Below are positions 1 through 7,834 of a stretch of 64,000 nucleotides of DNA, in pieces. The stretch is from Pseudomonas sp. Fl4BN1 (GTDB lineage: Bacteria > Pseudomonadota > Gammaproteobacteria > Pseudomonadales > Pseudomonadaceae). Where the stretch lies: positions 41,162-105,161 of the forward strand of contig NZ_JAAARM010000024.1 of the NCBI RefSeq assembly GCF_009908285.1, given 5' to 3'. The notes under the pieces are model-generated. The model was not told where the DNA came from. It did no database searches and saw only the letters and a list, made by a program, of their open reading frames with translations. How positions within the stretch are numbered: the first letter of the stretch is position 1; each line of letters opens with the position of its first letter. The position numbers and the translations under genes were made by a program.

Positions 1-1
1 C

Positions 2-409
2 CCGGACTCGCACCTGTCGTTCCTGGCCAACGTCTACAACCAGAAGGCCCGGGACTTCTATCACCGCCATGGCGTGCAGCTGATCGACGCGGCGTACGAA
101 GCCCATGAAGAGCACGGCGAAGTACCGGTGATGATCACCAAGCACTGCCTGCGCTTCTCCTTCAATCTGTGCCCCAAGCAGGCCAAGGGCGTCACCGGTG
201 TGCGTACCAAGGTTGCTCCCATGCAACTGGTGCACGGTGACGAAGTGCTGACCCTGAAGTTCGACTGCAAGCCTTGCGAAATGCACGTGGTGGGCAAGAT
301 CAAGGGCCACATCCTCGACCTGCCGCTGCCGGGCAGCACCGCCGATTCCGTCGTCGGCCATATCAGCCCCGCAGACCTGCTCAAGACCATCCCTCGCGCG
401 CCACACTGA
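2..409 (+). CDS. rlhA: C-terminal part of a U32-family peptidase-like protein (RlhA type)
   Basis: Only the last ~135 residues are present; the reading frame is open to the left edge, so the start lies outside the window. The visible part has the segment MITKHCLRFSFNLCPKQ followed by KFDCKPCEMHVVGKIKG. Spaced cysteines like these are typical of U32 proteins of the RlhA (YdcP) group, which hydroxylate C2501 of 23S rRNA using an iron-sulfur centre. The family assignment rests on my recognition of this C-terminal pattern, and another U32 subgroup is possible. A strong hairpin follows the stop codon. The next genes run on the opposite strand, so this gene ends its transcription unit. Confidence 0.7.
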   Translation, partial: PDSHLSFLANVYNQKARDFYHRHGVQLIDAAYEAHEEHGEVPVMITKHCLRFSFNLCPKQAKGVTGVRTKVAPMQLVHGDEVLTLKFDCKPCEMHVVGKIKGHILDLPLPGSTADSVVGHISPADLLKTIPRAPH

Positions 410-417
410 GTGCCGGC

Positions 418-445
418 CCCGCGCGACCCTAAAGGGCCGCGCGGG
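418..445 (+). terminator. Rho-independent-like hairpin after the U32 gene
   Basis: CCCGCGCG at 418-425 pairs with CGCGCGGG at 438-445. An inner CCC/GGG pair closes a TAAA loop, with one A/C mismatch between the two stem parts. Only three T follow, so the U-tract is weak. It begins nine bases after the U32 stop codon and may work in both directions. Confidence 0.6.
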
Positions 446-653
446 TTTGCGCGGTCGACCGTTCCTCACCCAATAGCGGCTCCAAAACCGTGAAGACGTG
501 TTTGATGTGGGCCTGCGTCAAGGCTTCAGGCCGGGTCACCGGATAGATCGCCATAGGCGCAAAGCCCATCGCTGCTGCTCGGGCATGACTGAATGAATCG
601 CCGAGTCGGTCAACAGCTGGCGGCAGCAGGATGGACCCGCCAGCAGACTGACG
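429..653 (-). pseudogene. Possible coding remnant, family not recognised
   Basis: Between the U32 terminator and the MarR gene, the minus strand holds a readable stretch ending in a TAG inside the terminator loop. It contains FSHARAAAMGFAPMAIYPV and KHVFTVLEPLLGEE, which look protein-like rather than random. No start codon with a ribosome binding site precedes it, and the frame upstream merges into the antisense of the MarR gene. A second minus-strand frame just upstream (about 620-715) also looks coding-like, as expected for a decayed, frameshifted gene. I cannot assign a family; the whole stretch could be noise. Confidence 0.25.
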
Positions 654-711
654 GCAGCCAGTATTGGAGCACCGCGGTCTATCAGCATGTCGGCGTTTGA
701 AAGTCGCCCCA

Positions 712-1155
712 CTACAGCTCGCAGGCCCCACTGGCCGGCCGTGATGCCGCATCGCGTGCCAGAAAGAACTCTGCGTCAAACGCTTCGACGATGGGCATGG
801 CGAGGCGTAGTTGCTGCTGGCCACCTTCGCTGAGGGACAGCAGATTCGCGCGCTGGTCGTTTGGGTCAGTACGCTTTGCCAGCAATCCGTCTCGCTCCAG
901 GCGGGCGACAATTTGCGAGATGTGCATGCGGTCCATGCCGGTAAAGTTGGCAATGCCGCTTTGAGTGATCGGCTCGCCCTCCCGTGTCAGCCAACCGCAG
1001 ACCGCCAGAATGGCGAACTGTGGCTGTGTGAGCCCCAAGGGCTTGAGCCGGGCATTGAGCTGGCGCTGCCAGTCGAGGAAGTCGCGCCAGAACCGGAAAC
1101 CCGGGCTGTCACTGGGCCCTGCGTACCCGGAAGCGCGCCACTTGTCCGCACTCAT
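712..1155 (-). CDS. MarR-family transcriptional regulator
   Basis: 147-residue protein with the MarR winged-helix fold: the helix pair around LTQPQFAILAVCGWL, then the recognition region MDRMHISQIVARLERDGLL, and the wing with the typical DPNDQRANLLSLSEGG. MarR proteins bind as dimers to short palindromes and are usually released by small aromatic or oxidised ligands. I chose the ATG at 1155 because it overlaps the stop of the upstream SRPBCC gene as ATGA, showing translational coupling. A longer in-frame extension would run into that gene. A perfect palindrome in the promoter of the pair is its likely operator, so I infer autoregulation. Confidence 0.85.
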   Translation of the reverse strand: MSADKWRASGYAGPSDSPGFRFWRDFLDWQRQLNARLKPLGLTQPQFAILAVCGWLTREGEPITQSGIANFTGMDRMHISQIVARLERDGLLAKRTDPNDQRANLLSLSEGGQQQLRLAMPIVEAFDAEFFLARDAASRPASGACEL

Positions 1156-1577
1156 GCCAGGCCTGCCCGGGCTTCGCTGGCTTGTTTGAGGCCGCGCATC
1201 GTGTTGGGCAAGGAGGCTTGAATCGACTTGCCGATCAGCCGCCGGAACACAAAGCTCAAAGGCCCGGAAAATTCGACCCAATGGGTGGCTACCGTGCCTT
1301 GATCATTCGGCGCCAGGCTGTGCCCGAACAGCATGCGGCACAACGGTAAACGGCTCTGGACCGAGAACGAGCGACCCTCGCTGACTTCAACAATCTGAAT
1401 GCTGGCTTTCGGCCCCGTCCTGGGTTTCAGCCAGCCTGTAGCCCCTTGATTGAGACCATCCGGCAGGCTTGCCCCTGTCACTTCCGGGTCCCAGCCAGCC
1501 CAGCCAGCGGCGTCCTGATACAAGCCGAACACCTGCTGTGGATTCGCTCTAATTACGATGGACTCTTTGATCTGCAT
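1152..1577 (-). CDS. SRPBCC-domain (START-like) small protein
   Basis: 141 residues beginning IKESIVIRANPQQVFGLYQD, the usual first strand and helix of the SRPBCC (polyketide cyclase/START-like) fold. Later parts (VEVSEGRSFSVQS, VATHWVEFSGPLSFVFR) fit the ligand-cavity strands. Proteins of this type bind hydrophobic ligands; the ligand here cannot be told. It is the first gene of a two-gene unit with a MarR regulator, overlapping it by four bases. The simplest reading is a small ligand-binding or detoxification protein derepressed when MarR is inactivated. Confidence 0.75.
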   Translation of the reverse strand: MQIKESIVIRANPQQVFGLYQDAAGWAGWDPEVTGASLPDGLNQGATGWLKPRTGPKASIQIVEVSEGRSFSVQSRLPLCRMLFGHSLAPNDQGTVATHWVEFSGPLSFVFRRLIGKSIQASLPNTMRGLKQASEARAGLA

Positions 1578-1611
1578 GTTCCGCTCCCTGGATCGGTTGC
1601 CAAAGAAGCAT

Positions 1612-1640
1612 ATAGTAAATGCATTTACAAATAATCACTA
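1612..1640 (-). promoter_or_regulatory. Promoter and MarR-type operator of the SRPBCC-marR unit
   Basis: On the minus strand a -35-like TAGTGA (1635-1640) and a -10-like TACTAT (1612-1617) are separated by 17 bases. The perfect 14-bp palindrome GTAAATGCATTTAC (1615-1628) covers the -10 box and spacer, 38 bases before the ATG of the SRPBCC gene. Size, symmetry and position match known MarR operators; binding is inferred. Confidence 0.6.
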
Positions 1641-2360
1641 CAGCGCCCTCTGAACCGTTTACGCCCCTTGATTGGTCATCCGGATATACACGCGTCCCCC
1701 GAGGGTTCATTAGCCCACCGCCAAATGATGCCTGGCCATCGGGCTTCGACAGTGAGTTGAGGATCACGCTGCAGCTGCTATTGGCAAGGCTGTTCAACAG
1801 GCGCCCTTGCCTTCAGGCAACTCTTCGGTCACATCGACAGAGCCCGCCGCAACATGGCTCGCCGCCTTGGGGATGTCTGCCTGGAGTTATTCCAGCTGCC
1901 AGCCAGCGGCGGCCTGAAACGAATAGTGGTGTTGCCAGAGGAAGAAGCCCGCGGTGCTCAGCGACGGCACAGACAGCCATTTGGCACAGAGGGAAAGTCG
2001 GGGGCAATGGCACGCTCTGGCGCTCGCAGAGGAATGTCGGGCCAAGGAGGGTCTACTCTGGCAGACGCCGACGTCTTTAATGATTTCCCAAGGGGTATGC
2101 ATGATTCCCAGCGATCTCCCCAGGGCTTGTATATTTCAAGAAATTACCAGGAAGACCCGCCATCCAGCCTCAACGCCAAGTACCGCATGCGCTTGCGCTC
2201 GATCACTAGGTGATTGAATTTATAGGGGCTGTGGCAGTCTATTACGCGCCTCATCGCCAGCAAACCGGTATAGTTGCCCGCCGTGCGCATCGCCGGTTAC
2301 CCAGGCTGCACGCAGCGGGGTTCAGGCTGGATGGCTTTATCAGGAAATAGTGGAAGCCAC
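1641..2360. other. Intergenic stretch without a recognisable gene
   Basis: About 720 bases upstream of the LysM lipoprotein gene. Short open frames exist on both strands, but none has a good ribosome binding site or a family resemblance. Base composition is more even than in neighbouring genes. It may be decayed sequence. The last ~100 bases should hold the promoter of the lipoprotein gene, but I see no convincing -35/-10 pair. Confidence 0.5.
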
Positions 2361-3068
2361 GTGTTCGTCAGACTCCTATTGATTGCCTTGCTGCTAGCCG
2401 TATCGGCCTGCAGCTCCAACTCCTCCAGCCCTGGCGGCAACGCGCCCCTCAAGGCCGGTGAATATCGGGTCAAGCGTGGTGACACGCTGTATTCGATTGC
2501 CAGCCGCAACGGCACGAACTGGAAGGTGGTGGCGCGGGTCAACGGCCTCAAGGCGCCCTATACCGTGGAAGTCGGCCAGGTGCTGCGGGTTGGCGGCGCG
2601 GCCAGGACCACCCGGGTAATCAGCAGCAAGTCGCGCAGCACCACCAGCAAGAGCAAGGGCAAGGCCGCGCCGCCTGCCCCGCCGATGCCCAAGGTCACTT
2701 TGCAGGGCTGGAGCTGGCCACTGCGCGGGGTGCTGATCGGCCGCTTCTCGCCCACCGGCAAGCTCAACCAGGGCATCCGCATCGCCACTACCCAGGGCCA
2801 GCCGATCCACGCCACCCTGGGCGGCAAGGTGGCGTTCGCCGGCTACATGCGCGGCTACGGCAACCTGATGATCCTCCAGCACGGCCCCTCCTACACCAGC
2901 ACCTACGCCTACAACAGCCGCCTGCTGGTCAAGGAAGGCCAGATGGTGATCAAGGGCCAGAAAATCGCCGAGGCCGGTTCCCAGGACACCGACCGCGCCC
3001 AGTTGTATTTCGAGATCCGCGCCAATGGCGTACCCGTAGATCCGTTGCGCTTGTTGCCACCGGGTTAG
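2361..3068 (+). CDS. LysM/LytM-domain lipoprotein without zinc ligands (amidase-activator-like)
   Basis: 235 residues from the GTG at 2361, preceded by GGAA. This start gives the lipoprotein signal FVRLLLIALLLAVSAC; an ATG at 2331 is an alternative. After the lipobox cysteine comes a LysM domain (YRVKRGDTLYSIASRNGTNW to VGQVLRV), a Ser/Thr/Lys-rich linker, and a C-terminal M23/LytM domain. The M23 zinc motifs are absent: the HxGxD position reads NQGIRI and the HxH region reads STYAYNS. The same losses occur in NlpD and EnvC-type proteins, which do not cut peptidoglycan but activate amidases. I infer an envelope-anchored amidase activator or scaffold, related to NlpD/ActS (YgeR). Confidence 0.85.
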   Translation: MFVRLLLIALLLAVSACSSNSSSPGGNAPLKAGEYRVKRGDTLYSIASRNGTNWKVVARVNGLKAPYTVEVGQVLRVGGAARTTRVISSKSRSTTSKSKGKAAPPAPPMPKVTLQGWSWPLRGVLIGRFSPTGKLNQGIRIATTQGQPIHATLGGKVAFAGYMRGYGNLMILQHGPSYTSTYAYNSRLLVKEGQMVIKGQKIAEAGSQDTDRAQLYFEIRANGVPVDPLRLLPPG

Positions 3069-3111
3069 CCGGCGCAAAGAGGCGGATGACGCCTCAAGCC
3101 GTTGAAGGCAA

Positions 3112-5397
3112 TCAAAGCGCTGGCAACTCGGACTCGATATCACCAGGCCTGCCGTCCCACCAGACAGGTGTGCTCAAACCCTCAGGCGCTTGCATAAGCG
3201 CCTCCAGGCTGCCTTTCAGCACTTTCAGGTAAGTCAGGGTTTGCAGGGTCGGCTCCAACTGGCTGACGGCCTGCCAAGCCAGACGGATATAGTCCAGATG
3301 CAAATGCGCCTGGTAAGTGAGCAATACGTAGCTTGACTCACTGCTGCTGATAAATAGGCCCAGATAACTCAAGGCATTCTTGGCGATGATTGCCTTGCCA
3401 CTCAGCTCTTGAGCGCCGTGGATCAATGCCTTGAACTGTTCGCAGCCATAGTCCCTGGTTTTTCCTGTGTACAGTGGTGATACGTCTGCTGTCAGTACCC
3501 AGCGCAACTGCGCGTCATCCTCCAGGAACACGTTGTTTACACCGTAGGGCAACCCGAACTGGTTGATCGCCTCATCCACCAGGCGCGGCGCAGTAACCTC
3601 CTGTATGGCGCCCATGTAGTGTTGGTAAACAGCAGGCTGCTCTTGCCAGCAAGGCACGAACACCTTGCGATGATTGGGCTCGACATCCAGATACAGGCGT
3701 TTGGCATCATCACATTGCCCGGCAATGACCCGCAGCAGCGGCAATTCGCGTTCACGCAAGCGCCGTTCACCGGCGCTGCCTGTTTGACCAGCCAAGTAGA
3801 AGAAGCGCCGGATGTACTCCAGGCAGATAGCGTGGCCGGTACGGACAACGGACATGGCGCCATCGAGTTCATCGCTGTAGAAGAACTCGATCAATGCCAA
3901 CAACTCACTGGCTTGGTGCAATGCCTGTTCAAACTCTTGCCGTGAGTAGATCGATGCCGTTCTGCCGAGTAGCTGGCCATATTGAATATTGGCAATGTTC
4001 AACATCGCACTGGCTACCACGGTCTCTGCAGCGCCACTTCTACTGGCCGCGGTCAGGATGAAGTGGTGAATGCACCCTGGGCTCCTTTGCTCCCGCCAGA
4101 TATCCAGAAGCTGGGAAAACTCGGGAATGGTGAACTCGACCTCACGTGTTGCCAGGCTCATTTCATAGTTGATTCGTTCCAGGGACAATTTGCTCCTGGC
4201 CTTCCCCAACTCGTCCAGCAGCCGCAACAGGCGCTTGTTCTTCAGTTCGTCCTGGGGATGTTGAGCGGCCGCGAGCGCGGCGTGTTTATGCTGCTCCTGT
4301 TCTTTGGCATTGCTCTGGTTGAACATCGCCGGTCGCCATGCCGAGTGGAACCCCAGCATGTTCTCTTCAACACGCAGCGCCACTTTGGGTTCAGTCTCTC
4401 GCAAGAGGGTCTGCAGGATGATCCCGCGCCAATCCAGCTCGTCGTCGGCATGCCGGTCAGCCGCAGCGCCAAATACCGACAAGCTGCGGCAGATGCGCTT
4501 GGCCTGGCGCGGGTTGGCCGGGAACCACTCGGCCGTCTGTTCGATGGTTTCATCGAGCAGGAACGGGCAGCAGTCCTTCAGGTGCCTCGCGGCCATTTTC
4601 TGCACTTGCTTCGGCGTGGGCTCCGGTAAGGCAAACGGGATGTCGATGATCTTGTCCAGGAAGTGCTGGGCGGACTCACCGAAGGCTGCGGAGTAACCGC
4701 TCAACGCCCGGCTGACCAGCTCCTTGTCAAACGCCAGGACAAACACGAAATCCGGCCAGTCGAGCAACTCCCGCAGGGCCAGAAGTGTCTGCGGAATGAC
4801 CTTCGGATCGGCCCGGTCAAGGTCGTCGATAAAGACGATCACCCGCCGCCTTCCCAGTTGTGCGCGCAGTGCGTTGAGGTCCTCGGCTTGCAATTGCAGC
4901 ATGCCACTGAGCTTGTCAAAGACCACTCCCGAGACATGGGCCGCCGCGCTGATCACCGGCGCGTATTCGACCGACTCGGGAAGGGTCACCTGAGCAGCGG
5001 AATTCGACACCTTGCTCAGAGTGTCCGTGACCTTTTTGCTCAAGCGCTGCAACCAGGGCCGCAACGCTTCGGCCTGCCCCTTGCGCTGCAACACCGCGGT
5101 CAATTCCAGATAGAACTGAGCCACGAACCCCGCCTCCCCGCTGATCTGCCACGCGGGAAAGCGCACAACGATGTCATCTGCGTCCTCAGCAATCTGCTGC
5201 AGAAAATTCAACACACTGGTCTTGCCACTGCCCCACTGGCCGTAGAGGCCAATCCGGGTCGACCAGCCCGAGGGCGTCGCGGTGATCATGCGGTAGATCA
5301 ACTTGGCCACCGGCCAGCGATCGAGAAGATCGTCCGCTTCCTGGGTGAGCGCCGCATCGTGCCCGCCCGGGGCAGTGAAAGCCTGTGTTGCCGACAT
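3112..5397 (-). CDS. KAP-family P-loop NTPase
   Basis: 761 residues. Walker A is GQWGSGKTS near residue 53, and Walker B is VIVFIDDLDR near 186, with the double aspartate and arginine typical of KAP (STAND-related) NTPases. A sensor-like region (FVFVLAFDKELVSRAL) and an ANPRQAKRICR helix follow. The C-terminal half, about 400 residues, is helical and unrecognised. Most KAP proteins have membrane segments inside the NTPase domain; I see none here. Some KAP proteins act in phage exclusion, but no function can be assigned from sequence. A ribosome binding site (AGAAGGA) precedes the ATG. The gene lies 57 bases after an exported protein gene on the same strand, so the two may be co-transcribed. 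GC content looks lower than in nearby housekeeping genes. Confidence 0.8.
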   Translation of the reverse strand: MSATQAFTAPGGHDAALTQEADDLLDRWPVAKLIYRMITATPSGWSTRIGLYGQWGSGKTSVLNFLQQIAEDADDIVVRFPAWQISGEAGFVAQFYLELTAVLQRKGQAEALRPWLQRLSKKVTDTLSKVSNSAAQVTLPESVEYAPVISAAAHVSGVVFDKLSGMLQLQAEDLNALRAQLGRRRVIVFIDDLDRADPKVIPQTLLALRELLDWPDFVFVLAFDKELVSRALSGYSAAFGESAQHFLDKIIDIPFALPEPTPKQVQKMAARHLKDCCPFLLDETIEQTAEWFPANPRQAKRICRSLSVFGAAADRHADDELDWRGIILQTLLRETEPKVALRVEENMLGFHSAWRPAMFNQSNAKEQEQHKHAALAAAQHPQDELKNKRLLRLLDELGKARSKLSLERINYEMSLATREVEFTIPEFSQLLDIWREQRSPGCIHHFILTAASRSGAAETVVASAMLNIANIQYGQLLGRTASIYSRQEFEQALHQASELLALIEFFYSDELDGAMSVVRTGHAICLEYIRRFFYLAGQTGSAGERRLRERELPLLRVIAGQCDDAKRLYLDVEPNHRKVFVPCWQEQPAVYQHYMGAIQEVTAPRLVDEAINQFGLPYGVNNVFLEDDAQLRWVLTADVSPLYTGKTRDYGCEQFKALIHGAQELSGKAIIAKNALSYLGLFISSSESSYVLLTYQAHLHLDYIRLAWQAVSQLEPTLQTLTYLKVLKGSLEALMQAPEGLSTPVWWDGRPGDIESELPAL

Positions 5398-5454
5398 CTG
5401 CTTGAGTCCTTCTGCTCGTTTGCGCTTCCCGAGTGCGGCTGATGACCGGAGTCC

Positions 5455-6864
5455 CTATTGCTGTTTCGGCTTGATCAGATCGATGGAAAGCATCTTGTAC
5501 ATGCCACTGAGCGGCACCATGCGCTTGATATCCATCTGGTAGAAATCGGTCACCGGGCTGATGGACGCCGGCATGCCGGGGGTGCAGCCGGTCAGGCTGT
5601 AGAGGTTCATGTAGTCGGCATTCGGGTCGCCCACGGTGCCCTGACGCATGGACAGGCTGCAACGCAGGCTGCCCTTGAGCCCCGGGCCGCCATCACCCTG
5701 GACTTCCAGGCGCAGCGGACAGACCCCCATGCGCCGCCCCCCCATCCAGGGGTCCTGGGTCTGCGGGCATTCCTGGTCACCGACGGTGGCCATGACCTGG
5801 CCTACCAGTTGGCGCAGGTCCTTGTTCTGGTCGGGCCAGACTTCACCGTTGTCGACCATCCGGTCCTTGATGAACAGCGTGTAGCGCACCGGAAAACCGA
5901 CTTTGTTGCTGAGCATGAAGGCGCCCTGGGAATAGGCCAGCTTGTCGCCGGCCTTGCAACCGGCGCGATCGGTGACGGCGAACTCGGTGGTGTTGAGGTT
6001 CCTCACATCGGTGCCGCCGTTGAACCTGATCAGGCACTGGGCTTGCCGGCCGTCGCGGCAGCCGTTTTCCACAAGGCGCAGACCACTGCCGACCACAGCG
6101 CTGTCGTCGATGACAAAACCGTTGAAGTTGGTCATGTCGCTGGGCAGCACGCGGTTGACCCGCAAGTCGACGAGAAAATCGCCGTTCGGCGCCAGCGAGG
6201 GTTCCAGGTTCATCGAGAAGCGTGCGTTGCATTGCTGCTTCAAGGTCACCTTGAAGTTCTGCACATCCGGCAGGCCGCCGATCATGCCGGCAGCACCGAA
6301 CGGCAGGCCGAGAACGCTGCTCAGGGTGGTCAGAATTCCCGAGATCATGACCTTGGTCTTGGCGTAGGCGTCCAGCTCATCGTTGGTCATGTTGCGCACT
6401 TGCGCATCGCTGAAGTTTTTCGACTGATTCCAGTTGAAGCTGGTGGTGGAGCGGATGGTCCCACTGAGCCGGGCTTCGTCACAGGCCCCCCGTTCCTGGC
6501 AGAACTTGAGGTTGAAGCCCCAGTCCTTGCTGAAGATATCGAGGATATTGAACATCGGCTTGCTCAAGGCCATCACCAGCATCCCCTGCTGGCGCGCACC
6601 GATCACCACCGGCCCCGACTCCATGCCCTTGACGGTGGCGTACCTGGGCACATCAACCGGGTATTTGCGCTCGAAGTCCGAGGAATTGACGTTGAACGGT
6701 GGCTCGAAGGTGATGGGATAGTCGCCTTCGTTCTCGATCACCAGAGTGATGAAATCAGGCTCCGCGGCCTGGACCTCAAGGCTTAGAGCGGCCAATGGCA
6801 GGCCTAGCAGGCAGCTGGTCAGCAAGGTCGTTTGGCAACGGGTCCAGAATCCAGTGTGGCGCAT
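5455..6864 (-). CDS. Exported protein of unknown family
   Basis: 469 residues from the ATG at 6864, which has AAGGA seven bases upstream; an earlier ATG at 6927 has a poorly spaced site. A signal peptide (LLTSCLLGLPLAALSLEVQA) is followed by about 430 residues with many cysteines, suggesting disulfide bonds in the periplasm or outside. Near residues 170-200 there is a short hydrophobic stretch (ISGILTTLSSVLGLPFGAAG) that could be a membrane-active helix. I recognise no domain. It lies upstream of the KAP NTPase gene on the same strand with a 57-base gap, and its promoter region is shared with the divergent response regulator gene. Confidence 0.7.
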   Translation of the reverse strand: MRHTGFWTRCQTTLLTSCLLGLPLAALSLEVQAAEPDFITLVIENEGDYPITFEPPFNVNSSDFERKYPVDVPRYATVKGMESGPVVIGARQQGMLVMALSKPMFNILDIFSKDWGFNLKFCQERGACDEARLSGTIRSTTSFNWNQSKNFSDAQVRNMTNDELDAYAKTKVMISGILTTLSSVLGLPFGAAGMIGGLPDVQNFKVTLKQQCNARFSMNLEPSLAPNGDFLVDLRVNRVLPSDMTNFNGFVIDDSAVVGSGLRLVENGCRDGRQAQCLIRFNGGTDVRNLNTTEFAVTDRAGCKAGDKLAYSQGAFMLSNKVGFPVRYTLFIKDRMVDNGEVWPDQNKDLRQLVGQVMATVGDQECPQTQDPWMGGRRMGVCPLRLEVQGDGGPGLKGSLRCSLSMRQGTVGDPNADYMNLYSLTGCTPGMPASISPVTDFYQMDIKRMVPLSGMYKMLSIDLIKPKQQ

Positions 6865-7197
6865 CGTCAATCCTTGAGCGTGGGGGTGAGGGGCACTTAC
6901 TTTAAATGCTTTATGGCGTATTGCCATCCCTGCTCTCTGAGAATTTTCAGACGAGATGATTTGTCATAAACCCCCATTTGTAAGATTTTTCTTGCTAGCT
7001 CTGGGGCGAATTCTTGCAATTCATCCAGCAAGATTCTGGTGACCAAAAGACTCTTATCCGGCATTCTTTTCCAACAAAACCTGCCAGAAAACTCGCTAAA
7101 TACTTAGGAAAATTCCCAGTCATAACCAGTTAATACCTGGTCACTGGAGGCTGCGGGTTATCAAGCTCACTAATATTTCGACTTTGGATAATCTGCC
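6865..7197. other. Divergent intergenic region between the exported protein and the response regulator
   Basis: About 330 AT-rich bases with outward genes on both sides, so it should hold two promoters. A short inverted repeat TCTTGC/GCAAGA lies near 7011-7038. I see no strong sigma-70 match and no coding potential. Confidence 0.5.
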
Positions 7198-7824
7198 ATG
7201 GGCAAGAACGTACTGATTGTTGATGATCATCCGGTGGTCTGCCAGGCGGTTCGACAAACCCTGGAAGCCGAGGGTTACACCATCGTTGGCGAGACTGCCG
7301 ATGGCCTCAGCGCGCTAAACATGATCGAGTCGCTCAAGCCGGAGATCGTGATCCTCGATGTCAGCCTGGAGAAAATGGACGGCCTCACGGTACTCAAGCG
7401 CATTGCCCTGTCGAACCTGGACGTGAAGGTCCTGGTGTTCTCCGCCCAGTCGGTCGATACCTACGCAATGCGTTGCCTGCAGGCCGGCGCCAGTGGTTTT
7501 GTCAGCAAGAACGAGCCGCTGAGCAAGCTGCTCAAGGCGGTTGACACCATCGTCGAGGGCTACGTGTTCTTTCCCAAGAAGTCCATGCCGCTGCATGATG
7601 CCGACCGGCACAGGAACGGCAGCGACATGCTGGCGGTGCTGACCAACCGCGAGCTGGAGATGCTCAAGCTGCTGACCGAGGGCCTGACCAACCTTGAGAT
7701 CGCAGAGAAACTGCACCTGAGCAACAAGACCGTCAGCGGCCACAAAATCAACATTCTCAGCAAACTAGGCGTAACCTCGGTGGTAGATCTGGTAAACATT
7801 GCCAGGCAAAACAATCTCGTCTGA
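7198..7824 (+). CDS. NarL/FixJ-type response regulator (RocA1/BvgA-like)
   Basis: 208 residues. The receiver domain has the acidic pair D9-D10 (IVDDHP), phosphorylation site D54 (VILDVSL) and the conserved lysine in FVSKNEPL. A LuxR-type helix-turn-helix follows at about residues 146-190 (LTNRELEMLKLLTEGLTN, then SNKTVSGHK). This arrangement matches BvgA and RocA1. The next gene is a hybrid sensor kinase beginning within or just after its stop codon, so the two form a two-component pair. The pilus operon beyond the kinase is the obvious target, as RocA1 controls the neighbouring cupC genes in P. aeruginosa. Confidence 0.9.
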   Translation: MGKNVLIVDDHPVVCQAVRQTLEAEGYTIVGETADGLSALNMIESLKPEIVILDVSLEKMDGLTVLKRIALSNLDVKVLVFSAQSVDTYAMRCLQAGASGFVSKNEPLSKLLKAVDTIVEGYVFFPKKSMPLHDADRHRNGSDMLAVLTNRELEMLKLLTEGLTNLEIAEKLHLSNKTVSGHKINILSKLGVTSVVDLVNIARQNNLV

Positions 7825-7834
7825 GAGCCACAAT

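Noticed and set aside
1619..2213. Several short open frames in the gap before the lipoprotein gene
   Set aside because: No start signals, no family resemblance, and the frames overlap each other on both strands.
3112..5397. Assigning the KAP NTPase as a proven phage-defence gene
   Set aside because: Only the family is visible; no known defence partner genes flank it, so the role stays a hypothesis.
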